Of a stretch of DNA of 64,000 bases, positions 10,185 to 19,968 are shown one piece after another. The position numbers were made by a program, and so were the translations under genes. Under the pieces are notes generated by a model. It was not told where the DNA came from, did no database searches, and saw only the letters and a program-made list of their open reading frames with translations. The stretch covers positions 62,001-126,000 of the forward strand of contig NZ_JARANZ010000003.1 in the NCBI RefSeq assembly GCF_029889905.1, in the 5' to 3' direction. This stretch comes from Chromohalobacter sp. 11-W. Lineage in GTDB: Bacteria; Pseudomonadota; Gammaproteobacteria; Pseudomonadales; Halomonadaceae. Position 1 is the stretch's first letter. Every line of letters starts with the position of its first letter.

Positions 10185-10808
10185 TTACGCGTCATCCCTC
10201 TCGCATAGCCAGGCATCCATGCGCGCGCATGCCTCGTCGACACCTTGCCGTTTGAGCGCAGAGAAGAGCTGCACACTGACCAGGTCTTCCCACTCGGCGA
10301 GTTGGCGGCGCACCGCCAGAAGCGAAGACTTGGCCGCCCCGGGCTTGAGCTTGTCGGCCTTGGTCAACAGGATGTGCACGGGCATCGCTTTCTCGTCGGC
10401 CCAGCCCAGCATCATCTGGTCGAACTCGCTCAGCGGGTGCCGCACGTCCATGACCAACATCAAGCCCCTGAGCGCCTCACGCTGGTACAGATACTCGCTC
10501 AAGTGGCGCTGCCACTCCAGCTTGACCTGATCCGGCACCTTGGCGAAGCCGTAACCGGGCAGATCCACCAACCGGTACGCCTCGTCGTTAGCGAGGGTGA
10601 AGAAGTTGATCAGCTGCGTGCGCCCCGGCGTCTTGGAGGTACGCGCCAGTGCCTTCTGCTGTGTCAGCGCATTGATCGCACTGGACTTGCCGGCATTGGA
10701 GCGCCCGGCGAACGCCACTTCCGCGCCCGTGTCAGAAGGGCACAAGGCCAAGCGCGGCGCACTGATCAAAAAACGCGCGGTCTGATAGTTGATCTTGCCA
10801 TCTTGCAT
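10185..10808 (-). CDS. engB: Ribosome-biogenesis GTPase EngB (YihA/YsxC)
   Basis: Essential-type GTPase for large-subunit assembly and cell division. From the start [14 protein letters not shown] (207 residues) the G1 motif GRSNAGKSS is at residues 35-43. [11 protein letters not shown] (G2), [10 protein letters not shown] (G3) and TKADKL (G4) follow in order. An upstream in-frame ATG at 10964 would add 52 unrelated residues and was rejected. The 283 bp between engB and dsbA shows no convincing gene. Confidence 0.96.
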   Translation of the reverse strand: MQDGKINYQTARFLISAPRLALCPSDTGAEVAFAGRSNAGKSSAINALTQQKALARTSKTPGRTQLINFFTLANDEAYRLVDLPGYGFAKVPDQVKLEWQRHLSEYLYQREALRGLMLVMDVRHPLSEFDQMMLGWADEKAMPVHILLTKADKLKPGAAKSSLLAVRRQLAEWEDLVSVQLFSALKRQGVDEACARMDAWLCERDDA

Positions 10809-11091
10809 GTTGGTTCTCGACTGAGCTGCCGCCCATGAGCGGCGAATGATCCATGAAGGACGTTTGCGCCACAGTGTATCATTGCGTGGACGCCGCGCAT
10901 GCGGGCAAAGCCGCCACCGATAGTCCTCGCACCCTTTCCATGGCGATGCTTGGAGTGGTATCACTAAAGCATGTGTTCACATTGGCCGTTCGGGAACCCT
11001 GGTTGCCGTCGCGGTTCAAACGTTCATCAGGGTGGGCAACGAACGCTCACCGTCTGTTTTTCTGCTGTTTATGCAAGGCAAGGAGAGATGC

Positions 11092-11724
11092 ATGTTGAAG
11101 TCGTTGTTAGTACTGGTCGCCGGTCTGGGTATGTCAACGCTGGTCATGGCCGCCGGCCCGGTCGCGGGAGAAGATTACAATGTGCTCGACGAACCCGTGA
11201 AGACCGAAGTCCCGGATGGCAAGATCGAGGTCAACGAGGTGTTCTGGTACGGTTGCCCGCATTGCTACGCCCTTGAAGAGCCGCTCAATGCCTGGGTCGA
11301 CGAACTGCCCGACGACGTTGCCTTTCAGCGCATTCCAGCCACCATGGGCGATACCTGGACCAAGCATGCGCGCGCCTTCTACGCCGCCAAGGCGTTGGGC
11401 ATCCAGCAAGAAATGCACAGTGACTTCTTCGATGCCATCCACGAGAAAGGCCAGCGCCTCACCGAACCGGACGCCATTGCCGAATTCTTCACTCACTACG
11501 GCGTCAGCAAGGACGATGCGCTCGAGGCCCTCGAGTCCTTCGGCGTGAAGAGCCAGATCAATCGCGCCAACGCCAAGATGCGTAGCTACAAGATCATGGG
11601 AGTTCCCGCCCTGATCGTCGACGGTCATTACGTGATCACGCCCAGCAGCGCCGGCTCGCTGGAGAACATGCCCAAGATCGCCGATGCCCTGATCGACAAG
11701 GTACGCAGCGAACGCAATGAGTAA
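11092..11724 (+). CDS. dsbA: Thiol:disulfide interchange protein DsbA
   Basis: Periplasmic oxidase that introduces disulfides into exported proteins. It has 210 residues with a signal peptide (about 1-21, cleaved near VMAA-GP). The thioredoxin-fold active site C-P-H-C is at residues 55-58, inside VFWYGCPHCYALE, and the cis-proline loop is GVPALIVDG. AAGGAGAG lies just before the start at 11092; the longer opening at 11032 is not a signal sequence and was rejected. The stop overlaps the next gene by eight bases. Confidence 0.96.
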   Translation: MLKSLLVLVAGLGMSTLVMAAGPVAGEDYNVLDEPVKTEVPDGKIEVNEVFWYGCPHCYALEEPLNAWVDELPDDVAFQRIPATMGDTWTKHARAFYAAKALGIQQEMHSDFFDAIHEKGQRLTEPDAIAEFFTHYGVSKDDALEALESFGVKSQINRANAKMRSYKIMGVPALIVDGHYVITPSSAGSLENMPKIADALIDKVRSERNE

Positions 11725-12535
11725 CGCCACCGCCGCGGCGCCTGCTTCCCAGGCGCCCCGCTCGCTACGCCTGCTGACCTGCAACCTGCAGGTCGGTATT
11801 CATACCTCGGCCTACCATCACTACCTGACGCGCAGTTGGCAGCACCTGTTGCCGCATCCCAAGCGTCAGGGACGCCTCGATCTGATCGGCGATACACTAC
11901 GCGACTACGATATCGTCGGCCTTCAGGAGGTCGATGGGGGCAGTTTCCGCTCGGGGCACGTCAATCAGGTCGAGTATCTCGCCATGCGGGCCGAGTTTCC
12001 TCACTACTACCAGCAGCTCAACCGCAACCTGGGGCGTGTCGCCCAGCACAGCAACGGCCTGCTGTCGCGCCTGACGCCGCGCCAAATAGACGAGTATCGC
12101 CTGCCCGGCACGTTACCGGGACGCGGCGCCATTCACGCGCGCTTCGGCGACGGCCCCGATGCCTTGCATCTGGTCGTGGCGCACCTGGCTCTGGGACATC
12201 GCGCGCGTACCCGGCAACTCGACTACTTGAGCGAACTCATTCAGCCGCTACGCCACGTGGTCGTGATGGGCGATCTCAACTGCACGCCGGATCAGATCAA
12301 TGCCCACCAGCGCTTCTGCCATGCGCTGCCGCTGCACCCCGTGGCGATGCCGTTGTCATATCCCGCCTGGCAGCCGCGCCGCGCGCTCGATCACATCTTG
12401 ATCTCCGACGCCTTGCACGCCGAACGCTTCGAGGTACTCGACCGGCTGTTTTCCGACCATCTGCCGGTGGCGGTGGACATTCAACTGCCCACCGCCTGCC
12501 TACGCAGCATGCCCGACGACAATGCCGCCTCATGA
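11717..12535 (+). CDS. Endonuclease/exonuclease/phosphatase (EEP) family hydrolase
   Basis: A 272-residue metal-dependent hydrolase of the EEP superfamily. The ordered family motifs are visible: LLTCNLQVG near the N-terminus, LQEVDGG (metal-binding Glu), VVAHLALGH, VMGDLNCTP (Asp/Asn), ALDHILISD and the terminal FSDHLPVAVD (catalytic His). No signal peptide is apparent. It is coupled to dsbA by an eight-base overlap, a pairing seen in pseudomonads and halomonads. The substrate (nucleic acid, phospholipid or inositol phosphate) cannot be read from the sequence. Confidence 0.88.
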   Translation: MSNATAAAPASQAPRSLRLLTCNLQVGIHTSAYHHYLTRSWQHLLPHPKRQGRLDLIGDTLRDYDIVGLQEVDGGSFRSGHVNQVEYLAMRAEFPHYYQQLNRNLGRVAQHSNGLLSRLTPRQIDEYRLPGTLPGRGAIHARFGDGPDALHLVVAHLALGHRARTRQLDYLSELIQPLRHVVVMGDLNCTPDQINAHQRFCHALPLHPVAMPLSYPAWQPRRALDHILISDALHAERFEVLDRLFSDHLPVAVDIQLPTACLRSMPDDNAAS

Positions 12536-12568
12536 GCGACCGGCACCACGCTGGTAAGACCGCGACGC

Positions 12569-14002
12569 TTACGTCGCGGCCATGAGACGTATCCAGTCGA
12601 TCATCGGCGCAGGATAGACCCCCAACAGCACGACCAAGGCCGCCAGCGCCAGCACCACCACACCGCCGGCGCGTTGCGCCCAATCGGTGGTAGCGTCACG
12701 GCGCTGCATGCCCGGCTCGGGCAAAAAGAGCGTCACCATCACGCGGAGATAGTAGAAAAGCCCGATGGCGCTCCCGGCCACCACGCCGCCGACCAGCCAC
12801 CAACGACTGGCTTCGACCCCCACCGCGACGATGTAGAACTTGCCGATGAAGCCCGCGGTCAGGGGAATGCCGGCCAGCGACAGCATCATCACCGTCAGCA
12901 CCGCCGTCAGGTAGGGCCGCCGCCAGAACAAGCCTCGATAATGGTGCAAACGGCTGGCATCGGCGCCACCGTAAGGGCTCGACAGAAGCGTCACCACACC
13001 GAACGCGCCCAGCGTCGTCAGCACATAGGTCACCAGATAGATACCTGCGGTTTCCACCGCCAGCCCCTCGTTGATCACCAGCGCCACCAGCAAATAGCCG
13101 AAATGCGCGATCGAGGAATAGCCCAGCAGGCGCTTGAGATCTTGCTGCATCAACGCCAGCAGGTTACCGGCCAGCATCGTCACGAAGGCGAGTACGGCGA
13201 GCAGGCTGTGAAACCAGGCATCCTGGGTCACCGGGGCGGATTGTAGCAGGCGCAGCAAGACGATCAGCACCGCCACCTTGCTGGCCGAGGCCAGAAAGGT
13301 GGCCGCCGGCGCGGGGCTTCCTTCATAGACGTCCGGCGTCCACAGATGGAACGGCACGATGGAGAGTTTGAAGCCCAGCCCGATGAGCATCATGCCTATG
13401 CCGGCCAGCAGCCATCCATCGCCTCCTGCCGACGCCAATGCCCCACCCAATCCGGCGAAATCGAGATGTCCGGTGCGCGCGTATAGAAGTGCCATGCCGA
13501 ATAGCAAGAAGGCCGAGGCTGCCGCGGAGAGCACCATGTACTTGATCCCCGCTTCCAAGGCACCACGCTCGCGATAGGTGTAGGCCAGCATGCCGTAAAG
13601 CGGCATCGACAACAGTTCCAGGCTGAAGAACAGCGAAGCCAAGTGGCGACTGCTCACCAGCGCAATCCCACCAGCGGCAGCACACAACAACAGCAGGTAA
13701 TATTCCTCGCGTGGACCGCGCGCGCCTTCGAGGTAAGCATGCCCCAGCGTGGCGCAGGCCAGCGTCGCGACGAGAATCAATACACCGCCGAAGATCGACA
13801 GGCCGTCCACCGTCATCAGCGACGTCACGTCGAGCGGCGCCTGCCACCAGGCCAAAAGCTGTGCCGCCAGCGCCAGATTGAGACCAATCACGGTCAGCGT
13901 GGCCGTCAGGTCATAACACCGACGCCACGCAATGGTCAGCATTACGACGATGGCCGTAGCGCAGACGAGAATCAGTGGTGAAAGAGCAAGCAACGACGTC
14001 AT
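12569..14002 (-). CDS. nuoN: NADH-quinone oxidoreductase subunit N
   Basis: Proton-pumping antiporter-like subunit of complex I, and the last gene of the nuo operon. The 477 residues form about 14 hydrophobic helices. The conserved helix with Lys appears in GFKLSIVPFHLWTPDVYEGSP, and LKRLLGYSSIAHFGY is the TM8-type segment. The start overlaps the nuoM stop by four bases. Its 3' end converges on the EEP hydrolase gene 33 bp away. Confidence 0.96.
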   Translation of the reverse strand: MTSLLALSPLILVCATAIVVMLTIAWRRCYDLTATLTVIGLNLALAAQLLAWWQAPLDVTSLMTVDGLSIFGGVLILVATLACATLGHAYLEGARGPREEYYLLLLCAAAGGIALVSSRHLASLFFSLELLSMPLYGMLAYTYRERGALEAGIKYMVLSAAASAFLLFGMALLYARTGHLDFAGLGGALASAGGDGWLLAGIGMMLIGLGFKLSIVPFHLWTPDVYEGSPAPAATFLASASKVAVLIVLLRLLQSAPVTQDAWFHSLLAVLAFVTMLAGNLLALMQQDLKRLLGYSSIAHFGYLLVALVINEGLAVETAGIYLVTYVLTTLGAFGVVTLLSSPYGGADASRLHHYRGLFWRRPYLTAVLTVMMLSLAGIPLTAGFIGKFYIVAVGVEASRWWLVGGVVAGSAIGLFYYLRVMVTLFLPEPGMQRRDATTDWAQRAGGVVVLALAALVVLLGVYPAPMIDWIRLMAAT

Positions 14003-15540
14003 GGCGTCTCCTCAGGCATGGCAGGCGTTTCTTCCAGCGTCATGATGTGCTCAACGTTTTGCATCGCCGCCTCCGAGGTATCCAGCAACGGACCAGGGTA
14101 GAGCCCGACCCACAACACCAGGGCCAGCAGGCCGAGCATCATCACGATTTCGCGGCCATCGAGCCCACCCAGAGGCGTGTCTTCTTTGGCCGGACCGAAG
14201 TAGACGCGTTGCATGATGAAGAGCGAATAGATCGCCGCCAGTACGAAGCCGCCACTGGCGACCACGACCACCCAGGGCCAGGTATCGAAGGTGCCGAACA
14301 ATACCAGGAACTCACCCACGAAATTGGCCGTCCCCGGAATGCCCATCGAGGCTGCCACGAAGCACAGCGCAATGCCCGGCAGCCCCTTGATGCGTCCCCA
14401 TAGGCCACCCATCAGGCGCATGTCGCGGGTATGCAGACGCTCGTAGAGCTGGCCACTGATAATGAAGAGTCCCGAGGCCGAGAAGGCATGCGCGACCATC
14501 AGCACCACCACGCCCTGCAGCGCCAGCTCGGTGCCACTGTAGATGCCGATCAGTACGAAACCCATGTGGGAAATGCTGGAATAGGCCACTAAGCGTTTCA
14601 GATCATGCTGGCCGCAAGCCAGGATCGCGCCGTAGAAGATCCCCAGGATGCCAAGCCCCATCGCGACCGGCGCGAAAGCCTGGGAGGCCTCGGGAAACAG
14701 CGGCAAGGCGAAACGCAACATACCGTAAGCGGCCGTCTTGAGCAGAATCCCTGCCAGGTCGACGCTCCCCGCGGTCGGCGCCTGGGCGTGCGCGTCGGGC
14801 AGCCACCCATGCAGCGGCACCACCGGCATCTTGACCGCGAAAGCGATGAAGAAGCCCAGCATCAACCACCATGCCATCTGAGGGGAAAGCTCGTTCTGGG
14901 CAGTATGGCGCAGCGCCTCGTAGCTGAAGCTGTATTCCCCGGTGGCGGCGTGATGTGCGAACACCAGGCCGAGAATGGCCACCAGCATCAGAAGCCCGCT
15001 GGCCTGGGTGTAGATGAAAAACTTCGTCGCCGCCTGAATGCGCGTGTTGCCTGTGGAACCGCTATGCCCCCACAGCGCGATCAGGAAGTACATGGGGACC
15101 AGCATCATCTCCCAGAAGAAGAAGAACAGGAACAAATCGATGGCCAGGAAGACGCCGACCACGCCACCCAGAATCCATAACAGGTTGAGATGGAAAAAAC
15201 CGATGCGGCGCGAGATCTCGTGCCATGAGCACACCACCGCCAGCACGCCAAGCAGCCCGGTGAGCGCGATCATGATCAACGACAGGCCATCCAGCGCCAG
15301 GTGGACCTCGATGCCGAAACGCGGGATCCAAGCGGCGCGCCACTCGAGGACCCAGTCCGAGGCCCCCTGCGCGGAGTTCAAGCCGTAATCGCCATGCCAC
15401 CACACGCCCAAGACCAGCGCCAATTCGAGCAGCATGGTGCCCAGGGCAATCCAGCGCGGCGGTTGCTCGCCGAAACGCTCGGCTTGCCAACACAGCAACC
15501 CGCCGATGAAGGGAATCAGAATCAAACAGACAAGAATCAT
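13999..15540 (-). CDS. nuoM: NADH-quinone oxidoreductase subunit M
   Basis: Second antiporter-like membrane subunit of complex I. It has 513 residues with FFFWEMMLVPMYFLIALWG (the Glu used in proton transfer) and KMPVVPLHGWLPDAHAQAPT with its conserved Lys. LKRLVAYSSISHMGFV and the discontinuous helix region are also present. It is separated from nuoL by 77 bp, the only sizeable gap among the distal nuo genes, and overlaps nuoN. Confidence 0.97.
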   Translation of the reverse strand: MILVCLILIPFIGGLLCWQAERFGEQPPRWIALGTMLLELALVLGVWWHGDYGLNSAQGASDWVLEWRAAWIPRFGIEVHLALDGLSLIMIALTGLLGVLAVVCSWHEISRRIGFFHLNLLWILGGVVGVFLAIDLFLFFFFWEMMLVPMYFLIALWGHSGSTGNTRIQAATKFFIYTQASGLLMLVAILGLVFAHHAATGEYSFSYEALRHTAQNELSPQMAWWLMLGFFIAFAVKMPVVPLHGWLPDAHAQAPTAGSVDLAGILLKTAAYGMLRFALPLFPEASQAFAPVAMGLGILGIFYGAILACGQHDLKRLVAYSSISHMGFVLIGIYSGTELALQGVVVLMVAHAFSASGLFIISGQLYERLHTRDMRLMGGLWGRIKGLPGIALCFVAASMGIPGTANFVGEFLVLFGTFDTWPWVVVVASGGFVLAAIYSLFIMQRVYFGPAKEDTPLGGLDGREIVMMLGLLALVLWVGLYPGPLLDTSEAAMQNVEHIMTLEETPAMPEETP

Positions 15541-15617
15541 CAGCGCTGCGCCCCCTCAGCTTGCCACGTTAGCCTTCTATCCCCGCCACCGGTGTCTTTC
15601 TTCAAGTCGTACATCGC

Positions 15618-17471
15618 TTACCCCAAAGCCAGGAAGATCAGCACCACGGTCGCGCCCAGCGTCATCGAAACGGCATAGTGGCGCAGCCGCCCCGTCTGGG
15701 AACGCGTCAACAACCAGCGCAGGCCGCGCGCCAGCAACGGCACTAGATTGCACAATCCATTGATCCAGTCGCTACGCCACAGCCACACCAGGCCACGGAA
15801 CGGCTTGACCAGCACTGCGTCGAACAGGGCATCGAAGCCCCAAGCGTGATGCCACAAGCGCCACAGGCGGGCGCCTTCGGGCAGGGCGACCAGGCGCGCC
15901 ACCAACTCGCGGCGCCACGCGAACAGCCACAGCGCCACGGCCACACCGCCCACGGCGACCAGCATGGCCCCGATCTCCAGCGCATGGCGTCCGGCTTCCT
16001 TCGCCGCGCCGGGGCTCGCCGGCAGCACTTCGTCGAGCGGTGGGTGAATCCAGGCGCCGACCAGGGTCGAGAGTACGATCAGCACGACCAGTGGCAGGCC
16101 ATGCACCAGACCGCGCCCGCCCTCGGCATGGCGGCTATGATCGCTTCCCGGTGTGCCGTGGAAAGTGCCGACGATCAAGCGCACGGTATACAGCGAGGTC
16201 AGCAGCGCGCCGACCAGGCCCGCCATCAGCAAACCGATATGCCCGGACGCCAGCGCTTCCCAGAGAATTTCGTCCTTGCTGTAGAAGCCAGCCGTCACCA
16301 GCGGCAATGCCGCCAGCGCCGAGCCACCGACCACGAACCCGGCATAGGCCAGTGGCAACTTGCGCCACAGCCCACCGAGGCGCCGCATATCCTGTTCGTG
16401 GTGACAGGAGACGATCACCGAGCCGGCCGAGAGGAACAACAACGCCTTGAAGAAGGCGTGAATCATCAGATGGAAAATGGCCGCATCGAAGGCCCCCACG
16501 CCCAGGGCCAGGAACATGTAGCCGATCTGGCTCATCGTCGAATAGGCCAGCACGCGTTTGATATCGGTCTGCGCCAGGGCGGCGAATCCGGCCATCAGTA
16601 GCGTCGCCGCGCCGATCCAGCCCACCAGCGTCAGAACATCCGGCGCCAGCAGGAACAGGCCATGCATACGCGCGATCAGATACACCCCGGCGGTGACCAT
16701 GGTGGCCGCGTGGATCAGCGCCGAGACCGGCGTGGGGCCGGCCATGGCATCGGCCAGCCAGGTGTGGAGCGGCAACTGTGCGGACTTGCCCAGCGCCCCG
16801 CCCAGCAGCATCAACGTGGCCAGCTCGACCATCAGATCGCCGCGCGCCCAGACCTCCGGCGCCCGCGCCAACAGCGTCTGGATATTCAGCGTGCCCAGCT
16901 CGACGAACAGGATGAATAGCCCGATCGCCATCAGCACATCGCCGATACGCGTCACCAGGAAGGCCTTGAACGCCGCCCAGCCATTGGCTGATTCATGGTA
17001 GTAGTAGCCGATCAACAAATAGCTACAAAGACCGACGCCCTCCCAACCGAGATACAGCAGCAGCAGGTTGTCGCCCAGCACCAGCAGCACCATGCTGAAC
17101 ACGAACAGGTTCATGTAGGCATAGAACCGGCGGACACCGGTGTCGCCGCGCATGTACCAGGCCGCAAACAGATGGATCAAAAAGCCCACGCCGGTGATCA
17201 CGCCGAGCATCGTCAGCGACAGCCCATCGACCAGCAGTCCCATCGACGACTGGAAATCGCCCACGTCGATCCAGGTCCAAAGCTCCATGACCTGCGCCGC
17301 CGAGCCATGCTCGAGGAAGTCGAGGCCCACCCACACGGTCGTGGCCGCCGCCAGTCCCAGCACGGTGACCCCCACCGTCGCCGCGCCACGCAACGACAGT
17401 CGATCACCGCTCAGCGCCAGGACGAGACACCCCAATAGGGGAAACAAGAATGTCAGAGTGAGTAGATTCAT
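15618..17471 (-). CDS. nuoL: NADH-quinone oxidoreductase subunit L
   Basis: Largest antiporter-like subunit of complex I, with the lateral helix that runs along the membrane arm. It has 617 residues. Conserved blocks are [57 protein letters not shown] and [16 protein letters not shown], and the C-terminal third contains the long amphipathic helix region. The start overlaps the nuoK stop by four bases. Confidence 0.97.
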   Translation of the reverse strand: MNLLTLTFLFPLLGCLVLALSGDRLSLRGAATVGVTVLGLAAATTVWVGLDFLEHGSAAQVMELWTWIDVGDFQSSMGLLVDGLSLTMLGVITGVGFLIHLFAAWYMRGDTGVRRFYAYMNLFVFSMVLLVLGDNLLLLYLGWEGVGLCSYLLIGYYYHESANGWAAFKAFLVTRIGDVLMAIGLFILFVELGTLNIQTLLARAPEVWARGDLMVELATLMLLGGALGKSAQLPLHTWLADAMAGPTPVSALIHAATMVTAGVYLIARMHGLFLLAPDVLTLVGWIGAATLLMAGFAALAQTDIKRVLAYSTMSQIGYMFLALGVGAFDAAIFHLMIHAFFKALLFLSAGSVIVSCHHEQDMRRLGGLWRKLPLAYAGFVVGGSALAALPLVTAGFYSKDEILWEALASGHIGLLMAGLVGALLTSLYTVRLIVGTFHGTPGSDHSRHAEGGRGLVHGLPLVVLIVLSTLVGAWIHPPLDEVLPASPGAAKEAGRHALEIGAMLVAVGGVAVALWLFAWRRELVARLVALPEGARLWRLWHHAWGFDALFDAVLVKPFRGLVWLWRSDWINGLCNLVPLLARGLRWLLTRSQTGRLRHYAVSMTLGATVVLIFLALG

Positions 17472-17776
17472 CCGCGCAACCTGCTTGCCGCATCGATATC
17501 AAGGGTCTTGAAGCGCCGATAGAGCTGCAACAACAGCGCCAGTCCCACGCTTGCCTCGGCCGCTGCCAGAGTAATCACCAGCAGGAACATTACCTGGCCG
17601 TCGGGCTGCCCCCAGCGCGTCCCCGCGACGATGAAGGCGAGCCCCGCCGCGTTCATCATGACTTCCAGGCTCATCAGCACGAACAGCATGTTGCGGCGCA
17701 TCATCAGCCCCACCAGCCCCAGCGCGAAGAGGATCGACGCCAGGATCAGGCCGTGTTCCATGGGAACGCCATTCAT
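17468..17776 (-). CDS. nuoK: NADH-quinone oxidoreductase subunit K
   Basis: Small three-helix membrane subunit of complex I. The 102 residues include [20 protein letters not shown] with the conserved Glu of helix 2 and [19 protein letters not shown] with that of helix 3. The start at 17776 overlaps the nuoJ stop; an internal Met five codons in is also possible. Coupled on both sides. Confidence 0.97.
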   Translation of the reverse strand: MNGVPMEHGLILASILFALGLVGLMMRRNMLFVLMSLEVMMNAAGLAFIVAGTRWGQPDGQVMFLLVITLAAAEASVGLALLLQLYRRFKTLDIDAASRLRG

Positions 17777-18384
17777 CGTGAATTCTCCTCGCTTGAGGTG
17801 TCGTCACCGAGCGCTCGCTCGCTGGCGGCGCGCCCGCGGCCATCTGCGGTGCGCTTGCTCGGCACTTGGCGTACTGCATGTGACTCGTCATGCGCCTCGC
17901 TGCGCCCCAGATGAGACGCCGCCACCAGCGCCGCCAGCAGCAGCATAGCGGCGAGCTCGACGACGATCAGATAAGGCCCGAACAACAACGTACCCACCGC
18001 CTTGGCGGTCAAGGTCTCGCCCCCGATACGGCCGCCCACATCGGCGCCGATCAAGGTCACCAACAGCACCAGCAGCAAGACCCCGCTGAGTATCGCCGGC
18101 CCTAGCCAGGTGCTCAGACGCAACCAGGCGCGCTCCTGCTGCGCGGCGGCCTCACCCAGGTTGAGCATCATCACCACGAACACGAACAGCACCATGATCG
18201 CGCCGGCGTAGACGATGATCTCCAGCGCCCCGGCGAAGGGCGCACCCAGCGCAAAGAACACCATCGCCACCGCGATCAGCGAGACGATCAGGTAAAGCAA
18301 GGCATGTACCGGGTGCCGCCCGGTGACCACCCCAAGCGTCGCGAGCACGGCGACCACGGCGCTGAGATAGAAGGCGATTTCCAT
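17773..18384 (-). CDS. nuoJ: NADH-quinone oxidoreductase subunit J
   Basis: Membrane subunit of complex I, with five predicted helices in the first 165 residues. The segment [20 protein letters not shown] contains the flexible helix-3 motif, followed by MMLNLGE. The last 35 residues are hydrophilic and charged, a family-variable tail. It has 203 residues and overlaps nuoK by four bases. Confidence 0.96.
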   Translation of the reverse strand: MEIAFYLSAVVAVLATLGVVTGRHPVHALLYLIVSLIAVAMVFFALGAPFAGALEIIVYAGAIMVLFVFVVMMLNLGEAAAQQERAWLRLSTWLGPAILSGVLLLVLLVTLIGADVGGRIGGETLTAKAVGTLLFGPYLIVVELAAMLLLAALVAASHLGRSEAHDESHAVRQVPSKRTADGRGRAASERALGDDTSSEENSR

Positions 18385-18417
18385 GGTGTCTCCCTATCCT
18401 AGTAAGGGCATCCCTGA

Positions 18418-18960
18418 TCAGGGCATCAACGACTTGACGTTGATCGGCTCGGCTTCGTTCTGCGCCTCACCCTTGTCTTTTCCGGCGATCGACAGCCCCG
18501 CCACGCGATAGAAGTTGTAGTTATGGTCCTTGCCCGGCCCGGAGATCAGCAGGTCCTCCTTCTCGTAGACCAGTTCCTGGCGCCGAAACTCGCTCATCTC
18601 GAAATCCGGCGTGAGCTGGATCGCCGAGGTCGGGCAGGCTTCTTCGCACAACCCGCAAAATATGCAGCGCGAAAAATTGATGCGGAAGAATTCCGGGTAC
18701 CAGCGGCCATCGTCGCGCTCGTCTTTCTGCAACGAGATGCACGCTACCGGGCACGCCACCGCACATAGATTGCACGCCACGCAGCGCTCCTCGCCGTCGG
18801 GATCGCGGGTCAGCACGATGCGCCCGCGATAGCGCGGCGACAGATAGACCGGTTCTTCCGGGTACTGCAGGGTCTCGCGCTTGCGGAAGGCGTGCATGAA
18901 CACCATGCCCAGCGTCCGCAGCTGCGACCATGTTCCCGCGAGCAGTGATTTAATCGTCAC
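18418..18960 (-). CDS. nuoI: NADH-quinone oxidoreductase subunit I (2x[4Fe-4S])
   Basis: Ferredoxin-like peripheral subunit carrying clusters N6a and N6b. Two C-x2-C-x2-C-x3-C-P motifs are visible: [12 protein letters not shown] and [12 protein letters not shown]. Length is 180 residues. The start codon is GTG (GTGACGATTAAA), preceded by GGAGGAGACC, an unusually strong ribosome-binding site for this operon. It lies 21 bp after nuoH and 33 bp before nuoJ. Confidence 0.97.
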   Translation of the reverse strand: MTIKSLLAGTWSQLRTLGMVFMHAFRKRETLQYPEEPVYLSPRYRGRIVLTRDPDGEERCVACNLCAVACPVACISLQKDERDDGRWYPEFFRINFSRCIFCGLCEEACPTSAIQLTPDFEMSEFRRQELVYEKEDLLISGPGKDHNYNFYRVAGLSIAGKDKGEAQNEAEPINVKSLMP

Positions 18961-18981
18961 GGTCTCCTCCAGTCTCGACGC

Positions 18982-19968
18982 TTAGCCACCGGCAGGGCTG
19001 AATATGAGAATCAGCGCGCCGGTCAACAGTAGATTGATCAGGGTCAGTGGCAGGCAGATCTTCCACCCGAAGCTCATCACCGCGTCATAACGGGGACGCG
19101 GCAGTGCCGCGCGCAGCAGCACGAAGAAGCCCACGAATATGGTGGTCTTGAGCAGGAACCACACGATAGGCGGCAGCCACGGGCCGTGCCAGCCACCCAG
19201 GAACAGCGTCACCATCAGCGCCGATACCAGCACGATGCCCACGTACTCGCCGATGAAGAACATGCCCCATTTCATGCCCGAGTACTCGACGTGATAACCG
19301 TCGGCCAGTTCCTGCTCGGCCTCGGGCTGGTCGAACGGGTGACGGTGCGTCACGGCAATGCCGGCGACCAGAAAGGTACAGAAGCCGAAGAACTGCGGCA
19401 CGATGAACCATATCGTGTCCTGGGCGGCGACGATCTCGCGCATGTTGAACGAACCGGCCATGGCCACCACGCCCATCAGCGACAAGCCCATGAAGACTTC
19501 GTAGGACAGCGTCTGTGCCGAGGCGCGCATCGCCCCCAGCAAGGCGTACTTGTTGCCGCTCGACCATCCGCCGAAGAGCACCGCATAGACGTTGATACCC
19601 GCCATGGCGAAGAAGAACAGCAAACCGATGTGCAGATCGGCCACCCCCCAACTGGGCGTGATGGGGATGATCATGAAGCTCAACAACAATGACGCCATGG
19701 CGATCGCCGGCGCCAGCACGAAGAAGGTACGATCGGCGAACGGCGGGATCCAGTCCTCCTTGAAGAGGATCTTGAGCATGTCGGCGAGGATCTGCAGCAC
19801 CCCAAACGGCCCGACGCGGTTGGGACCGTAACGATCCTGCCATAGGCCCAAAAGACGCCTTTCCACCATGGTCAGTAGCGCCCCTGCGCCCACCGCAGCG
19901 ATCAGGATCACCAATGCTTGAAAAAGCGCGAACGCGATCGCCTCGACCTGTGGCGTCCACCAGCTCAT
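18982..19968 (-). CDS. nuoH: NADH-quinone oxidoreductase subunit H
   Basis: Membrane subunit at the quinone-binding junction of complex I. From [13 protein letters not shown] the protein has 328 residues and about eight helices. Conserved blocks are [28 protein letters not shown], the acidic [20 protein letters not shown] loop near the quinone site, and [10 protein letters not shown]. The ATG overlaps the nuoG stop; the longer opening to 20001 lies inside nuoG. Confidence 0.97.
   Translation of the reverse strand: MSWWTPQVEAIAFALFQALVILIAAVGAGALLTMVERRLLGLWQDRYGPNRVGPFGVLQILADMLKILFKEDWIPPFADRTFFVLAPAIAMASLLLSFMIIPITPSWGVADLHIGLLFFFAMAGINVYAVLFGGWSSGNKYALLGAMRASAQTLSYEVFMGLSLMGVVAMAGSFNMREIVAAQDTIWFIVPQFFGFCTFLVAGIAVTHRHPFDQPEAEQELADGYHVEYSGMKWGMFFIGEYVGIVLVSALMVTLFLGGWHGPWLPPIVWFLLKTTIFVGFFVLLRAALPRPRYDAVMSFGWKICLPLTLINLLLTGALILIFSPAGG

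Noticed and set aside
10809-11091. Possible sRNA or tRNA between engB and dsbA
   Set aside because: In some bacteria an sRNA lies beside engB, so I looked. Only a weak 7-bp stem with one wobble pair (11031-11051) and a distant T-run are visible, with no good promoter and no cloverleaf.
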